A stretch of DNA of 64,000 bases from Puccinia triticina (GCF_026914185.1 NC_070559.1:434001-498000), one strand, 5' to 3'; shown: positions 45,421-57,870, counted from the stretch's first letter. Made by a program: numbers and translations. Notes: generated from the letters alone by a model not told the origin.

Positions 45421-46400
45421 GATGACTGGCCAGTACACATGTATGTAGCCATGGGCCAGCCATTTATCACCCGGAAATAGAGGTCAGGACCTCTATTTCC
45501 GGAATGACTGGGGGAATAAATTTCCCGTTGTGGTGAACAAAAGAGATCACTACGCAGAATTGTCAGGACCTCCGCTGCTCCAAGATGATTCCCGGGTAAA
45601 GTCGGGTGATCTGGGAAACTCCGCTCCGCTCCGCAAGTACGTGTAGGGGCATCATGATCCAAGAGAATGAGTCAAGTAACATATAAATAACCTCAAAGAT
45701 ACGTAGAAAAGTCGCAATCCACCGTAAAATCCGCCATAAAGTAAACACAAAACAACTCCGCCATAAGTAAAAATAATATTCCTCCGTAAAGAATCCCGTA
45801 ACCAAGTAATAATAAGAACAATCCCAGATCCATGGATGGATTGATGGGGAAAAACTCTCCCCCCCCATCTCCGTGCAAAAAGAGAAAACCATCCTCCTCC
45901 GCCCGCCTCTCACGCACGCCATCCGCCAAGCCCCGCTCCCACAACCACGCACGTCATCCGCCCATTCCGCTCTCACACGGATCTTCTGTCTACATCACCG
46001 CACGTCATCGCCCATCGTTGGACTCCTCTCGCCTTAGCTTCCTCGCCCCTGTCTAGCCTTCAATGCCGGGATCCCACACGCCGCCTCCGCCCCAGCTACG
46101 CCCGCTGACGTAGCCCGCTTTGGCTGCCACGGCTTCCCCCGGTCACAGCCTATACTATCCAGTCCGCGCCGGCCTGCTTAAGTTGAGTCCAGCTCCGCCG
46201 CCGCCGCACTGCTGACATAACCCCGCGCTCCGCCTCATGAACATTTTACGCACTGTGCCGCTCCGCGCCAGCCTTGCGGAATCCGCAGCCCGCAACCTCC
46301 GCAAACCCTTGCGGACAAATCCGGGTCCCCGACCCAGTTTTAGCATCACACCGTTATACTGAGTAATGAATTTTACGATATAACTGGCCGGCCCAAACAC
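45421..46400. other. Interior of the AGGCCCC element
   Basis: GC-rich toward the right, with CCGCC and CCGCAA phrases. ORFs here lack family resemblance. No gene is called. Confidence 0.4.
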
Positions 46401-46485
46401 ATATAAATGAGGTGTTATACCCCAAGCACCCCCGGTTATAAGTCGCGCAATTTATAACCAAAATTGGGGCGTCCAAACAGGGCCT

Positions 46486-47207
46486 CAAGTTGATACCGGT
46501 GCAAATTCCCCTTTCATGTGCACATACCCCTTTCATGTGCACATGTTCCTTTTTGATGCATTCACCCCTTTCATAATGTGTACATACCCCTTTATGTGCA
46601 CATACCCCTTTCATGTGTTTGTGTCCCTTTCATGTGTCTGTATCCCTTTCATGTGCATGTATCCCTTTCACAATGTGTACATACCCTTTTCATCATGGAT
46701 TCATGACCCTTTGATGTTTACATGACCCCTTTGATTTTTTTACATCCCTTTCAATACCCCTTTCATCATTCAGGTGATGTTTACATATCCCTTTCATGTG
46801 CAAAGACCCCTTACTGCACATACCCCTTTAATCAATTGTGTCTTTTATGTGTTAATACACCTTATCACATTCACCTTTCATGTGTACATATTCCTTTCAT
46901 ATGTAGATATCCCTTTCATGTGTACATACCCCTGTTATGCTATTCTGGCTGGGTTCAATGGCAGATGGAGTGTTTACTAAAAGCAAATAAAAGGTTGCTC
47001 AGGGGTATGCTCATTTGCAAGGTTGAACATTTGCCTCAGCCTACTGCATGAGGACTACAGCATGTTCAGCATTGAGATGCTGAACAAGGTACACACTCAA
47101 GGTGCACCAGCATGGAATTTGGGTGCTTGACTCCAGCTTGAGCTGAGGCTTGATTCAAGCTTGCTGCATCTCAACTGCAAGCAGTTTCTAGAGGTTTTCT
47201 TGCAGTG
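46486..47207. mobile_element. Truncated CACTG element with 19-bp minisatellite
   Basis: The right terminus TAGAGGTTTTCTTGCAGTG ends at 47207. Leftward it carries the same CATGTGCACATACCCCTTT repeat and the same GGTACACACTCAAGGTGCAC block as the copy ending at 63779. The left half is cut off by the AGGCCCC element. Confidence 0.8.
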
Positions 47208-48214
47208 TACTGTACTTATGCGGCTAGGCTAAACCACAATAGGGAACTGGGGCTTAGCTTTGGGAAATAGGAATTTCTAGCTAGATCCAATGGGGTGCAG
47301 AGCATTTTTAGCCCCACACACTACCTTGAGTTTTGCCAAGGGCTAACAGCTTATCATCCCGACTTTCACCAGACTGTGAAATTTTCACCAATATCAACAA
47401 GATATACAATTTACCTTCTCATAATTTGTTTAGCATACAGCAGCAACCACACGTAGTGCTGTAAGGCTTAGAACTTAACAAGCAACACACCACAACATAA
47501 ATCCAGAATTGGAGCTATAGCCAAAAAAAATAGTAAAAGAAGAATTTAAGAGCCCCTTTTGAACCCAAATATTTGAGCCATGACTTAAGCAACTTTTTTT
47601 TCCACTACAAATATTTCTTATTCTTGATTTATCTTGTGTAGGAGAGTGAGCCAACTAAGTTCCATGAGAGTAGAAATTTCCAGCTGTCATTCAGATTCTA
47701 GATCTAAGGTCATACATACTAATTCCAACTCTGAATTTTAACTCAATGAGACCCCTCCAAAGCAGCAGGGCTTCATAAGTGAGCATACACTTTTGCAGTC
47801 AAGATGGTTTGAAATGTGTCTCACATTTTAAGTCTTGAAATTTGAAGCCAGTTCAGGATACATTCCAGAAAGATATTAAAAAAATTGAGGACACAGCTTT
47901 TCATTCTGTATAGCCTTCTTGAGACTAGAAGCAGACCAGTAGTAAATGAGCTGATCAATCGATGCCACCCGCACTGCAGAGACAATCGGGAGCCTTCAAG
48001 TCATTGGCCTAACACATTTCGACCCTGTTGGGAATCATAACGCCGATAAGTCCTTGTGAACTAGCATTTGAAAATTTTTAGTCGTCTTTGGCTTGCAGAC
48101 TGTATAAATTAAATAGAAGAAATATAGAATTTTGGAAACTTGTCAGATTAATTTCTAGTGTTGCTGCCAGAAAAAGTTGCGATGTAGAAGTTGGAAAGTG
48201 TATACAAATCTCAC
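47208..48214. other. Intergenic, no gene seen
   Basis: No coding pattern to about 48000. The end may hold a further 3' exon of the DM9-like gene. Confidence 0.4.
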
Positions 48215-49207
48215 CTTCATCAAAAAATAGCGCAACGTTGGTCCCATCTTGGATCTTGCAAGGCAGCGGGTTTCCAGGTACCAGTACGTGTGGCTCCGGA
48301 GCTAAACCGACAAACCACAATCTTCATAAAAGTGCAGTGCTGAGTCAAAATCAACAAAATGTTTAAATTATCAAGAACATTTAAATTATTTCTCATACAC
48401 ATACCTTCCATCCGAGTCCCGACCGAGTTCTACTGGCCGCCATGATTGGGCATAGATCACGTCTTTCTCTGTGGCCCCGTTCCCCGAGGAAAAGCTGACC
48501 CATTGGACCGCGTCGCGCCGGCCACATAAGACCTGAAAAGAGAGTCGTCCGATATACGTCTGTGGTTTCTCAATCATTACAGATATATCATTGAAGGAAT
48601 TCTAGAGATACCTCATATGTATTGGGATCTTCGTATTCCCTGTGACCGAAATCAATTACGTATTTCGCCAAGTTCCTTGAAGCTGTCACACAAGTGAAGT
48701 CGCCTTCGGACCCTGCTCTGGCTATCATGTACGAGCCAGGAGCAGTACAGCCAGTTTCACCCAAGAATAATGCCTTATCGTCAACAAAGGATATCGCATC
48801 ATGGGGGATGGGGCCTTGGTGATTGACTGGCTTCCAGTGAACAAGTGGTGTTTGTTCTTCAGTCTGACTTCCAGGGGCAAAAAAATAAATAAACAAGAAT
48901 CAATATAACTGGAAAACGTAAGGAATACACCCCCGTTATCAGTATCCTTAAAACGAAAATTCTAACGCTGGTGAAGTGTGTAAAACCCTTTGGTTGTTGT
49001 GAGCATAGACATTCTGCCGCCATTCTTCAACGCTAAGTGGTCCAATCAAAGTTATTTTTAGCTTTTTTTCCCGCTGCATGAGCTGATTGATATAACATTT
49101 GTTTGATTTGTAATGATGGCCAGATTGAACTTACCTTGGATAGACCATTTTGTGGGTGAAAGTTTAAGGTGATAGACAAACAAAGTGAAGGAAATAGGGA
49201 TCCGCAT
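48215..49207 (-). CDS. DM9/DUF3421-like protein, model incomplete
   Basis: Two well-supported exons, 48868-48612 and 48532-48405, encode HWKPVNHQGPIPHDAIS, MIARAGSEGDF, then NTYEVLCGRRDAVQWVSFSS. This pattern (W-x-P, P-x-x-A-I, RA-x-x-x-G-D, YEVL, WV) matches DM9 repeats, a small repeat found in lectin-like and defence-related proteins. A third segment (48303-48215) reads APEPHVLVPGNPLPCKIQDG, which fits the end of a DM9 unit, and stops at a good donor (gtgaga). However, the donor at 48404 puts it one base out of frame. A possible first exon MRIPISFTLFVYHL starts at 49207 but also fails to join in frame. The gene may be damaged or have exons I missed. No function assigned. Confidence 0.5.
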
Positions 49208-50544
49208 TTTTTGGGCCAGAGTGATTGCTGAGAAGATAATGGTCCCAAAGCCGGCCAGACCGGATTAGGCAATGCACAGCGTCTACTAGCTGAAGTATAT
49301 AGAGGCCCCCTAAACGCCCGCAAAGATTTGCGAGTCGACTATTCCGGAGCTTGTGCCGGCACGGTCGGCCTGCTATCGCGCCAGATTTACAAAAACGTGC
49401 TAGGGTCGGGCGTGTATAGCAGCGCGTCAAAGTTCACAAGCTCGCCCCTGGAAATAGGGCAATTGCTTTATCGGAGCTAGGTAGCTTATCAAATCACGCT
49501 ACGGATTGCTTGATTCAACTGGTTAGATGTAAACAACTAAATAGTTCAATCATATTTTGAATACCAACTTCTTCTGCCAAGGGAGCTTATTTCCAGTATC
49601 AAAACCTCTCGGACGGAGAGGGGACTCGTGCGGAGCGCACTCGGTAGAAGCCGCGCGTCCCTACGGGAGGGGCGGCTTCAACGCCACCAGAGCTACATAC
49701 ACAACGGAAGCAACCTTGCACCAGGGGGAACTGGCTAAGTTGGACTGCGGAGGGTGGCCTGCAATTCCAGAGGTGAGTGCGGACATATTGGAGATCTTCA
49801 TCAATAGAAACCAGTTTTGCTACCCTAACTTCTACTTTCAAGGCTTTCATCATTGTCTCATTGGCACAAACATGAAAGCAGCAGGATGTTGAAAAAGCTG
49901 GGTCAAAATGAATAAATCGTTGGAGAGAACCCAACGGCAAATTGATCCTGCGGGGACAATCAGGATGTGGTTAGTACTAGAGGAGCTAAGTTCCAGCAGG
50001 ATTGTTTTCCACTCTAACTCTTGGGTGGAGGGGCTTTTTGCCTTTTGATATGAAAGACCCATACATCCAGGCTGAATTAGAGGAACGGAAAAGCTGGTTG
50101 CTTGGAGAATATGAGGTCCTAAGGAGGGCTGTAATTCCTTTAACCAACAACGTGTTTTACGTAACTTAAGAAAACCTTTTAGAGTAGCTTGATACATCTT
50201 TGTGCACAAACAAGGCTGGTTTTTACCGAAGCCACCAAGACCCGACATCCTCAGTCTGCATCACCCGCGTACATAGAAAACATAACTATTTGGATGTCTT
50301 TGCTAAAAAAAAAAAGGAGCTATGGAGCTGAGGCCTTTCAACTCTGACCGGTCACATCGAGTTGTTACATACCTGTTCATCAAGCCATCTTCTTTGTGAT
50401 AATATGTTTCTACACGATAAATACACGTAAAAAGGACGACGGAATGATGATTCACTGCAAATGTATGTGTGTTTGATATGATAATGGTCGGCCGAGGCCA
50501 CGGCTTTCACTCTAAACTTGAGTTTTTGTTTGCAGCACATCGCT
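49208..50544. other. Intergenic, no gene seen
   Basis: No ORF with family resemblance. The right end is probably the 3' UTR of amidase B. Confidence 0.4.
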
Positions 50545-53373
50545 TCATGAACGGGAATTAGCGATCCCGACTCTCTGTTTCTCGGCAATGAAGTCCCCAG
50601 GACGGGAGAGGGGAGCGTTCTGGTTAGGCCTGTTGTTCCAACTCTTCTCGATGACGCCCATCAAGGCCAACGTTTTCTCCTCCTCCCACATCCCGCACAC
50701 GAGCTGGATGCCGACCGGTAAGCCTTCGCTCTCCTCGATCGTCGGCAGGAGCTTCGTCACTTGGGCCATCGCAGCTGGCCGGCGCGAGACCCGCGTCACC
50801 GTTTCCGTGGCTCGCTGGGATTGGTCCTTCTGCACGTTCACCCGTGTGATAGGAAGTTGGCCTACTGTCGAGTCTACCAAATTCCAAATCAGAGTAGATT
50901 CCGCCATGAAAGATTTGTTCCACTGGATGAGTACACAAGGAAGTTGATCCAGTATGGTTGGTGAGTCTCGCTGCGCAAATGCATGAAGGGGTGAACCACG
51001 CATCACTGAAAATATATAGCTTACCGAGGAACCCATCGGGATAGCAGGAACAGCCTGAGTGGGGCAAATCAGTCCGTCCAATTCCAATTCTTCCCATAGC
51101 TGGAGCCCAAAGCACCGTAGATCAGTCAAATAACCAGAGCTTCTTGTGGTGAAGAGCAAGATAAATGCAGCAAGATTGATCTTACATAACTCCGGACTTT
51201 GAGGCAATAGGCGTCTCTCCGAACCCTCCACTGCTGGAGCTCCCCGGTGCTTTTGGCGCGACTGGCTTCGACCAACCTGGCCATCATCTCATTCCGTACG
51301 AAATACTTCAGCACGCCACAGAGCGTCCACCGGAGCCAGCTCGGTAACTTGCACCCGATCGTTGTTAGAAACATCGACCAGTCTCTTGGGAAAAGGCGGG
51401 GTTTCAGCCGATTATATACCAAGTTTATGACCGGGAAGTGGGCCCGCTAAGCTTACATGTGGTCGCTGCCCACATGTGAGAGCATCGTCTGGTATCCATC
51501 CGCACTCGACAGTGCGACATAAATGACTAATCCTTCCAGAACTAGGTTTTGATAGCAAATGTTAGAATTTTTTTTGAAAGATACTGTTTGGAAGTTTGGA
51601 GTTCTTTCTGGAGTTTTTTTTGTTTTGTTCTCAAGCTCATATTCCACTTACTGTCTAAACGAGTGACATCTATTTCCACGCAATCATACCCAGTCAGCTT
51701 CAAGACCTCAACGGTCTCAATGACGGCTCTCTGACAAGGACTGCTTGTCTCGATCAAGTTATCTTCACCACCAAATCAGGAAAACGAAGCAATTGGATGC
51801 GTCAGTCCGCAGAGCGCCCGGTTAGGTGGGTGGACTGAAGTGAGGTACACACTGGATGTGAAGAAGCCAAACTTGAGCGAAGGCGGAGTGTTTTCAGCAA
51901 CCAACGGATCGAAGATCTCGTATCGGAAGTCGTCGGGAGGAATCAATCCGAATTTGCGGGCCGTCGTAGGATCTGGTCTGTGGAGCATGACCTGGCTCAG
52001 CAGAACGAGGTCTTCCCAGCATCGAGCCCTTGGAGGCAAACAGGATGTTCTCGTCAAAATTATGACAGCGTTTTTTGAATGGTGAAATGTGGAGTGGCAA
52101 TGAATAGGGCCACTAGTAGACCCACATTGGCCCGAGCACCCCTGCGATTTCTGCGTATCCGTCGTTGGCTCTTCTTGTCCCGTGTTGAGGGATCCGCCCG
52201 CTACACTAGACAGCCAAAGTCCCGGATGAAAATGGAGCCTCTTTGTGAACCATCAGCCTTCCGAGCCGAAATTTCCGATGTCCACTCACCGGCTTGAGAC
52301 TGTAGCACCCACAGTAGTGAGCGGGGATCCGCAGACTTCCGCCTATGTCGGAGCTGAGAGGGTGGATTGGCCAGGCGCAGGTCTCTGGAACGAAAGCAGC
52401 GTGCTTACCCGATACCCAAGCAGCTTCCGTCACTCGCAAGCAAGGCCGCTTCGCCACCCGAGCTACCTCCGCAGGTGAAGCCCCGCTTGTAAGGGTTGTG
52501 TGTCGCTCCGAATATCGGGTTGGAGCATTCGAATGAAAATAGTCTATGTGAGTCTGCCCGTCAGCTGTGAAGCTCAATGATGGCACGCATTGGAGCGGAA
52601 GAGGGGCGATGGAAGGGAGGAGAGATGCGTACGACTGGGGGACATTCGTCTTGGTAAAGGGGATGGCTCCTTCCTCGATCAGCCGATCGACCACGGGGGC
52701 GTTCTCCCCGGCGGGCTGATTTACGAATCTGTCGAGTGTGATATACATCGTCAATATTTCGGCTCAGGGTGGAAGTATGTGTGTATATATATTATATGGT
52801 TGCTGGGCTTGCTAATTTGGGCACACACTTCGTAAACCCAATTGTTGAGTCAAACCCTTCGACATTGATCTGGTCCTTCAAGCTCACGGGTATGCCATGT
52901 AGTCTTCCTCTCAGCCGTCCGGTGGCTGCAAACTCCTTATCCAGTTGATCTGCCCGTTCCAGCGCATCTTCGAACATGATTTCTGTCTTGAAGATGTAAA
53001 AGTCGACAACATGTCAACCCATGCCCATCTTTTTGTTTCAATGTTACACACGAAGGATCAAATGAGCCCTCACGAGACAGTTAGTTTCGACATGAGCGTG
53101 AATAGCAGCCTTGATGAACGCCTTGAGGACGTTCTTGGCGTTCCAATTCAGCCGGCGACTGCCGATGCGAGCGACGATCTCATGGGCCGGCGTGCTGAGG
53201 ATGGTCAGCTCGAAGGCGTTGAGGTTGTTTGAGAACTCGTTGGGGTCGTTGAGGATGCCGACGAGCCGGTTGAGTCGCTCCCGCCTCTTGAGAATCGCCG
53301 CATTGTCCCATAGTGATCGGGGGTCGAAGGAGACCGGGAAGAACTTGAGCAGGTGGAGGAGCAGTGCGATCAT
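50545..53373 (-). CDS. Amidase-signature enzyme, paralogue B (intact)
   Basis: Cytosolic-type amidase hydrolysing an unknown carboxamide; fungal relatives include acetamidases. Exons 53373-53074, 52986-52829, 52728-52633, 52543-52409, 52353-52290, 52205-52126, 52028-51853, 51762-51652, 51541-51457, 51384-51186, 51099-51025, 50922-50545 total 1,857 nt, or 618 aa, all with GT-AG introns and consistent phase. Catalytic elements: Lys in GIPVSLKDQ (exon 2), the Gly/Ser-rich [18 protein letters not shown] (exon 4), and Ser in [15 protein letters not shown] (exon 5). The C-terminal [20 protein letters not shown] is typical. There is no signal peptide. It is the inverted paralogue of copy A, 14 kb away, and lies head-to-head with PSF1. 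Confidence 0.9.
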
Positions 53374-53639
53374 GGCGCGACCTGGCTGGGATGTTTCCTG
53401 GGGTGCACGCTTCCATCAGTACATCGCCCGTCCACGGTTAGGAAGTACACACATACACTGACCGAGTCGCAAGCTGCAAGTCGGTGTCTCTTGGCGGCGT
53501 TCAGGGTTTTAAATTTGCACGGGTGAGGTCATCGGGGCGAGTCCCCGCTGCCCGGAGGATCCCCGAGCCCTCCCCCGGCTGGCAGGCTGCAGCTCTTCGT
53601 CTTGGCAGACTCGAGTGGGGGAGTTCCCCATCTTTGGCG
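53374..53639. promoter_or_regulatory. Shared promoter region of amidase B and PSF1
   Basis: Only 266 bp separate the two divergent start codons, so regulatory elements are probably shared. It includes a CCCCGAGCCCTCCCCCGG block near 53560. No TATA box is obvious. Confidence 0.45.
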
Positions 53640-54442
53640 ATGTCATACACCAATGCAGCAGGGACGACGGGCGTGCCGTTCGGGGCCCAGAACGCGCTCC
53701 TGACGGCCTCGGTTCGTGAGCGGACGACGGACACGATCAAGCCGTTCGAGGAGACGCTGGTGCGGACCCTCCAGCGGGAGACCCGGGCCTTCGGCGACCA
53801 GCTCACCCAGGCCGCCGAGCACTTCAGGAAACAGCAGGAGGCGCTCGACGAGGAGGACATCGAGATGGATCCGGGCACGATCTGTGCGCTCAAGATGTGT
53901 GAGTGTCGATCGCCTCCCCCCGGCTGCTTAACAGACCCTGAAACAAGAAGAAAGTATTTTTGTATATAGCTGCTTCGACCGCCCGGCACAACAAGCGAAT
54001 CTTGCTGGCATATGCGATGCAGCGGCGGAATGCGATCCTGGACTGCTACTGGGCCTGTTCGGCCTCGGTGCCCAACACGCTCGTGGCCCCGTCGACGAAC
54101 GTGAGCGCAGACAAGAGCGAGGGGGGTTCGGAGCGGGCGGGCGAGCCGATCTCGAAGGTGCTCACGCCGGTCGAGCTCGAGTATCTGCGGGCCCACTCGA
54201 CGCTCGTCCACGACCTGGCCAAGCCCTACCAGGCCTACACCGTCAATCTGCTCGGCAACCTCGCGCGGGGCCCGGCCCGGGGCCTGTTCATCCAGGTCGA
54301 ATGCATGCGCGAGTTGGGCGAGGTGGCTGTTGGGGATGGGGGCGGGATGATCAAGTTCGAAGTGGGCAGTCGCTACTTTGTCAAACGGAGCGAAGTCGAT
54401 CAGCTCATCGAAGGCGGCTGGCTCATGGAAATCCCCCGATAA
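53640..54442 (+). CDS. PSF1: GINS complex subunit PSF1
   Basis: PSF1 is one of four GINS subunits that join Cdc45 and Mcm2-7 as the CMG helicase at replication forks. Two exons, 53640-53898 and 53970-54442, join in frame (259+473 = 732 nt, 243 aa; the usual range is about 195-215). The donor is T-gtgagt and the acceptor TATAG. The N-terminal helical A domain includes RHNKRILLAYAMQRRNAILD. The C-terminal B domain reads LFIQVECMRELGEVAVGDGG and then YFVKRSEVDQLIEGGWLMEI, which matches PSF1 rather than other GINS subunits. A Ser/Glu-rich insert around residues 130-145 accounts for the extra length. It lies in the second gene island, divergent from amidase B. Confidence 0.9.
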
Positions 54443-54961
54443 GGATTACATGTATTCTGCCACCAACTGCCCCAGATTTTGACCTTCTAGCCGGCATAGT
54501 TCAAATTATCAAACGGAGGCTTTATGCATTCCCATCAGTATTGGTCCTGAGTGTTGTGATGTAACGATAAGCCGAAGCGGGGATTCTTGCGGCAGTCCGG
54601 GGATCCCCCGGGGGAGCAGGCTCCATCCTGGATTCCTGAGCACTGATCAAGGGCAGTTGTTTTTCTGAGCCGAGTGCCGAGGGCAAGGATGTTTCCGATG
54701 CTGGGCCCACGCCGGGAGGGCCGCAGGAAGAAAACAGTCAGACTAGTCGAGCCAGCACCCGCCAGCAGCAGCGGAGCATCACACAAGGCAATCCACCAAC
54801 CCAGCCCACCCCCAACACCACCCCCCAAACCACCACCACCACCACCACCAGCATCCCAGACACTCATCGTCATCTCATTCATCACCCGGCTGCCTCTCAA
54901 GAAGAACAACGGACAAGGGTCCGTCCCCCCAACAAAAACTGAGGCCATCCACACCCTGACC
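54443..54961. other. Spacer with open proline-rich frame
   Basis: The frame of the next gene is open back to 54674, with ATG codons at 54674 and 54689 and a CCACCACCA run at 54818-54850. Part of this may be coding, or it may be promoter and 5' UTR. Confidence 0.4.
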
Positions 54962-55403
54962 ATGCCCTTGAATCCCAGCAGAGCCGAAATCTTGTTCTAC
55001 AAACCCAAGACCACCCTCAACCCTTCCGAGTCCCACCACTGCGCATTCAAATGGTCAGCGCACATCCGAAAACACCTCTGGCTTCATCCTCACCCACACC
55101 TTTTATACTTTTGGCAGTGTTCCGAAGCATCCGCAGGGACCAGGATCGAAGTGGACGTTTCTGTTTATCGATGGCGGGCCGGCCGAAGAGCTCACGAGCG
55201 ACCAGCTGTCCATGCGCTCCATCAAGCGCCACCTCTCCCCCCCAGACGACCGACTCGTCAAGGTCCGGACCAGCAAGCCGCTCAGATGGGACACCGACAC
55301 CCTGCTCGTCTCGGTGCTCTACCGGCTCAAAGAGATCGACCGCAAGAAGGACGAGGAGTGGATTAAGATGGATGTCGAGTCCCACTACTGGTCCAAGATC
55401 TAG
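54962..55403 (+). CDS. Unrecognised small protein, two exons
   Basis: I do not recognise the family. Exon 54962-55053 (from ATG in MPLNPSRAEILFYKPK) and exon 55118-55403 join in frame through a 64-bp intron (donor gtcagc, acceptor TTGGCAG). They give 125 aa ending VESHYWSKI. The second exon has the look of a compact folded domain: WTFLFIDGGP, then LSMRSIKRHLSPPDDRLVKV and LLVSVLYRLKEIDRKKDEEW. An N-terminal extension from 54674 is possible (about 96 more residues, Pro-rich) but looks disordered. There is no signal peptide or membrane segment. It sits between PSF1 and the IF-2B-like gene on the same strand, each with its own spacer. Confidence 0.6.
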
Positions 55404-55484
55404 TCAGCCAACCCCACATATACCCTCCCTCACAGTCTCTTATCATTAATCCTGATCAATCAATCAATCAATCACATTTCACAG

Positions 55485-57826
55485 TGGATTCCATTCGGCC
55501 ATCGAAAAGTCAGTCCTTGTTCAACCAGCACACTCCCCCAACAGATCACGTATTGATCGGCCTTGATTCCAGTCACCTCGTCTCGACCGCCCTGGCGTAA
55601 GTGCTGCTCATCCACCATTTCCAAATCCGACGCGTAAAGTGACCTCTCTCCCATCTCTAGGGCCGTGTCTTTTCCAGTGGCCTTCAATGTAGGCTTTGAA
55701 GAAATCGCACAACAAGACATCCACACCCGCTCAGACCTCGTCACTCTCAAGTGAGCAAGCCCCTCTTGGTCGTCAGCCCATCCTATCTCGATCCATCCCG
55801 GCTCATCTTTGTCCGCTTTCTCAGAGCTCTCGAGACACTCTATCTTTCAGTCCAAGCGGGCTACGCAAGAGACGTCAGTACACTCTCTTTCTCTATCGGC
55901 GATCTTCCAGTCTGACCTTGGCGGCGAATCTATCCGCGTAGGGATTCAAATTCTACCCCCAAACAGCCGAGCCGCTGAAGAAAGTCGGAAACTCCGATCG
56001 GGATTTCAAACGGCGGATATGGGCATATTGGACTGAAGTAGGTGGTTCCGATCATGCTTCCCCCTTTTTCCTCTCCCCTTTTCTTCTTGTCAAAGTGCAC
56101 GGAACCAATGTAGGACGTGATCATTGACGAGTCTCAAGTTGGATGAGCGTGAAACAGGTCCTTTGTTGGCATCTAATCTCCTGCAGACCCACTTTCAAGG
56201 TCTCGATCAGCTACGCCTTAAACAAAATCCTGGCCATCCTGAAACCAGAAGTCCGGAACGACAAGGTCAATGTGGAAGAAGTAAAGCCATTCTGGATTTC
56301 CCAATCTTCTGTCTATCTCTAATCTGATGATCGTTTCCTTGGGGTGTCTTGTTGTGTAGTTAGAGAAACGGATGGTAGACGCCATCGGAAACGAGGCCGA
56401 TCGGTGTCGACAATCCGTCGAAAATATCGTCAAACACGCCGTCTTTGAAATCCTTCACACCCCCGATCATTTCTCGCTGACCGACTCGGCCACCTCGATC
56501 CATCTATTCACCCTGGGCTCATCCAGCGCAACTTATGAGGCGCTATCCCAGCTAGGTATGTCCGATCTTTCCACTCTTTTTTCATCAATCTGTTGTTCTT
56601 CAAGGGAATCGGGGCTAATTGGTTGCGAGGATTCGTGTGGATAGTCAAGCATTTCATGACCCAATCCCGATGGAAGCTAGGCTTGGCCAACGAGGGAGCG
56701 ATCGAAGGGCTGCAGATCACGATCGCCGAAAACCGGCCCCTACACGAGGGTGTCATCCTGGCGAACAAGCTGAGCGAGCTCATCAACGTCTACCAGGCCC
56801 CCCGTTCGGCCCCCAAAAAAGAAGATACACTCAAACATGCCCCGTCACTCTTCGCCCTCGACACTCTCCTCGACTCCAAGGAATGGTATCTCGACGCCAA
56901 TCATCAGAAGGTCTTGGAATCCTTCGAGGACCGCCACTGTCCTTCACTTGCTGGCTTGTTTGCTCATAAGCCTGCCCCCGGCCAAGACGGAGACGACAGG
57001 GGCAACCTGGCCGACCTCCTCGAACGGTCAGTTTTCTTTCTTTAGATCTCGCGCGGAAACTCTCATCCCAATCTAATCCTCTGCGCTTTATTTCTATTTT
57101 GTTTTCGTAGTGTTGATGTTTCTAACCGTCAATTCGGAATTCATGATCCCGATCCTGGAAATCTTAAGGTCACCGTCGAACTCACAACAGATGTCGGTCT
57201 CAGAACCTGTCTCTTGAACGCCGGTCCGGCTGGTGTTCTACTGCTTGCAGCCGATCGAGTGTCAGTTCCTTGACGTGTTTTTCTCCCCTTGGCAAGAAAC
57301 TTGGTGTTGATTGCCATTTCCAAATCTGGGTCTTTGTTGTTGGTGTTGTAGATTGCCAAATGGGGATGCGTTATGCAAGCTGGGATCCGCCTCGGTAGGT
57401 GCACCTACCATGTCGATAACAAGAATGTTCAATTACAATCAATCTGACTTGAGAAGAAAAAAAAAACTGTTGGTGAATGAAAGGCAGCCTACACGGCCCA
57501 CAAGCTAAGACAAGCAGTGATAATCCTCGTCCGCCACGACCGCTTCCACCCCTCGCACGACCCGCACCCACCTCAGCCCTCCACACCACCGCCGTCTTCG
57601 GCGAGTACGAGTGATCAAGTGCTGGTCTCAGGGCTGGTCCAGAGCTGGAAAACGATCTTCAAACACGAGATCATCGACCATCTCTCCCGGAAAGTCCTCG
57701 TCGCCGGCTCCTCCCTCTCGGCCATGTCTTCTCCCACCATCTCTGCAACCGACCATACCCATCCCCTCGCGGCGTTCGAGGTCGTCAAGGCCGAGTGGAT
57801 CTCCTGCTTTATCTCCGATTCAGGTA

Positions 57827-57870
<44 letters not shown>

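Larger units (their letters stand above)
44160..46485. mobile_element. 2.3-kb element with AGGCCCYGTTTGGAYGCCC ends
   Basis: AGGCCCCGTTTGGATGCCC at the left is inverted at 46467-46485 with two differences. These ends resemble PIF/Harbinger-type MITEs. TTA precedes the left GGCCCC, but TCA follows the right GGGCC, so a clean 3-bp duplication is absent. The right flank is the interior of a CACTG element whose other half is missing from the left flank, so the locus was rearranged. Inside are a small MITE and a GACCGGTC-type array. Confidence 0.6.

Noticed and set aside
45563..45976. 137-aa minus-strand ORF in the AGGCCCC element
   Set aside because: Aromatic-rich composition with no family resemblance, located between repeat arrays; open by chance in GC-rich DNA.
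53501..54211. 236-aa minus-strand ORF
   Set aside because: Shadow of PSF1 in a GC-rich gene; PSF1 motifs and splice sites support the plus strand.
56149..56280. ATG at 56149 as the start of a separate IF-2B gene
   Set aside because: It would overlap the stop of an upstream ORF by one base, which is unlikely in this genome. Splicing 56137 to 56200 keeps one frame, although transcript data are needed to settle it.
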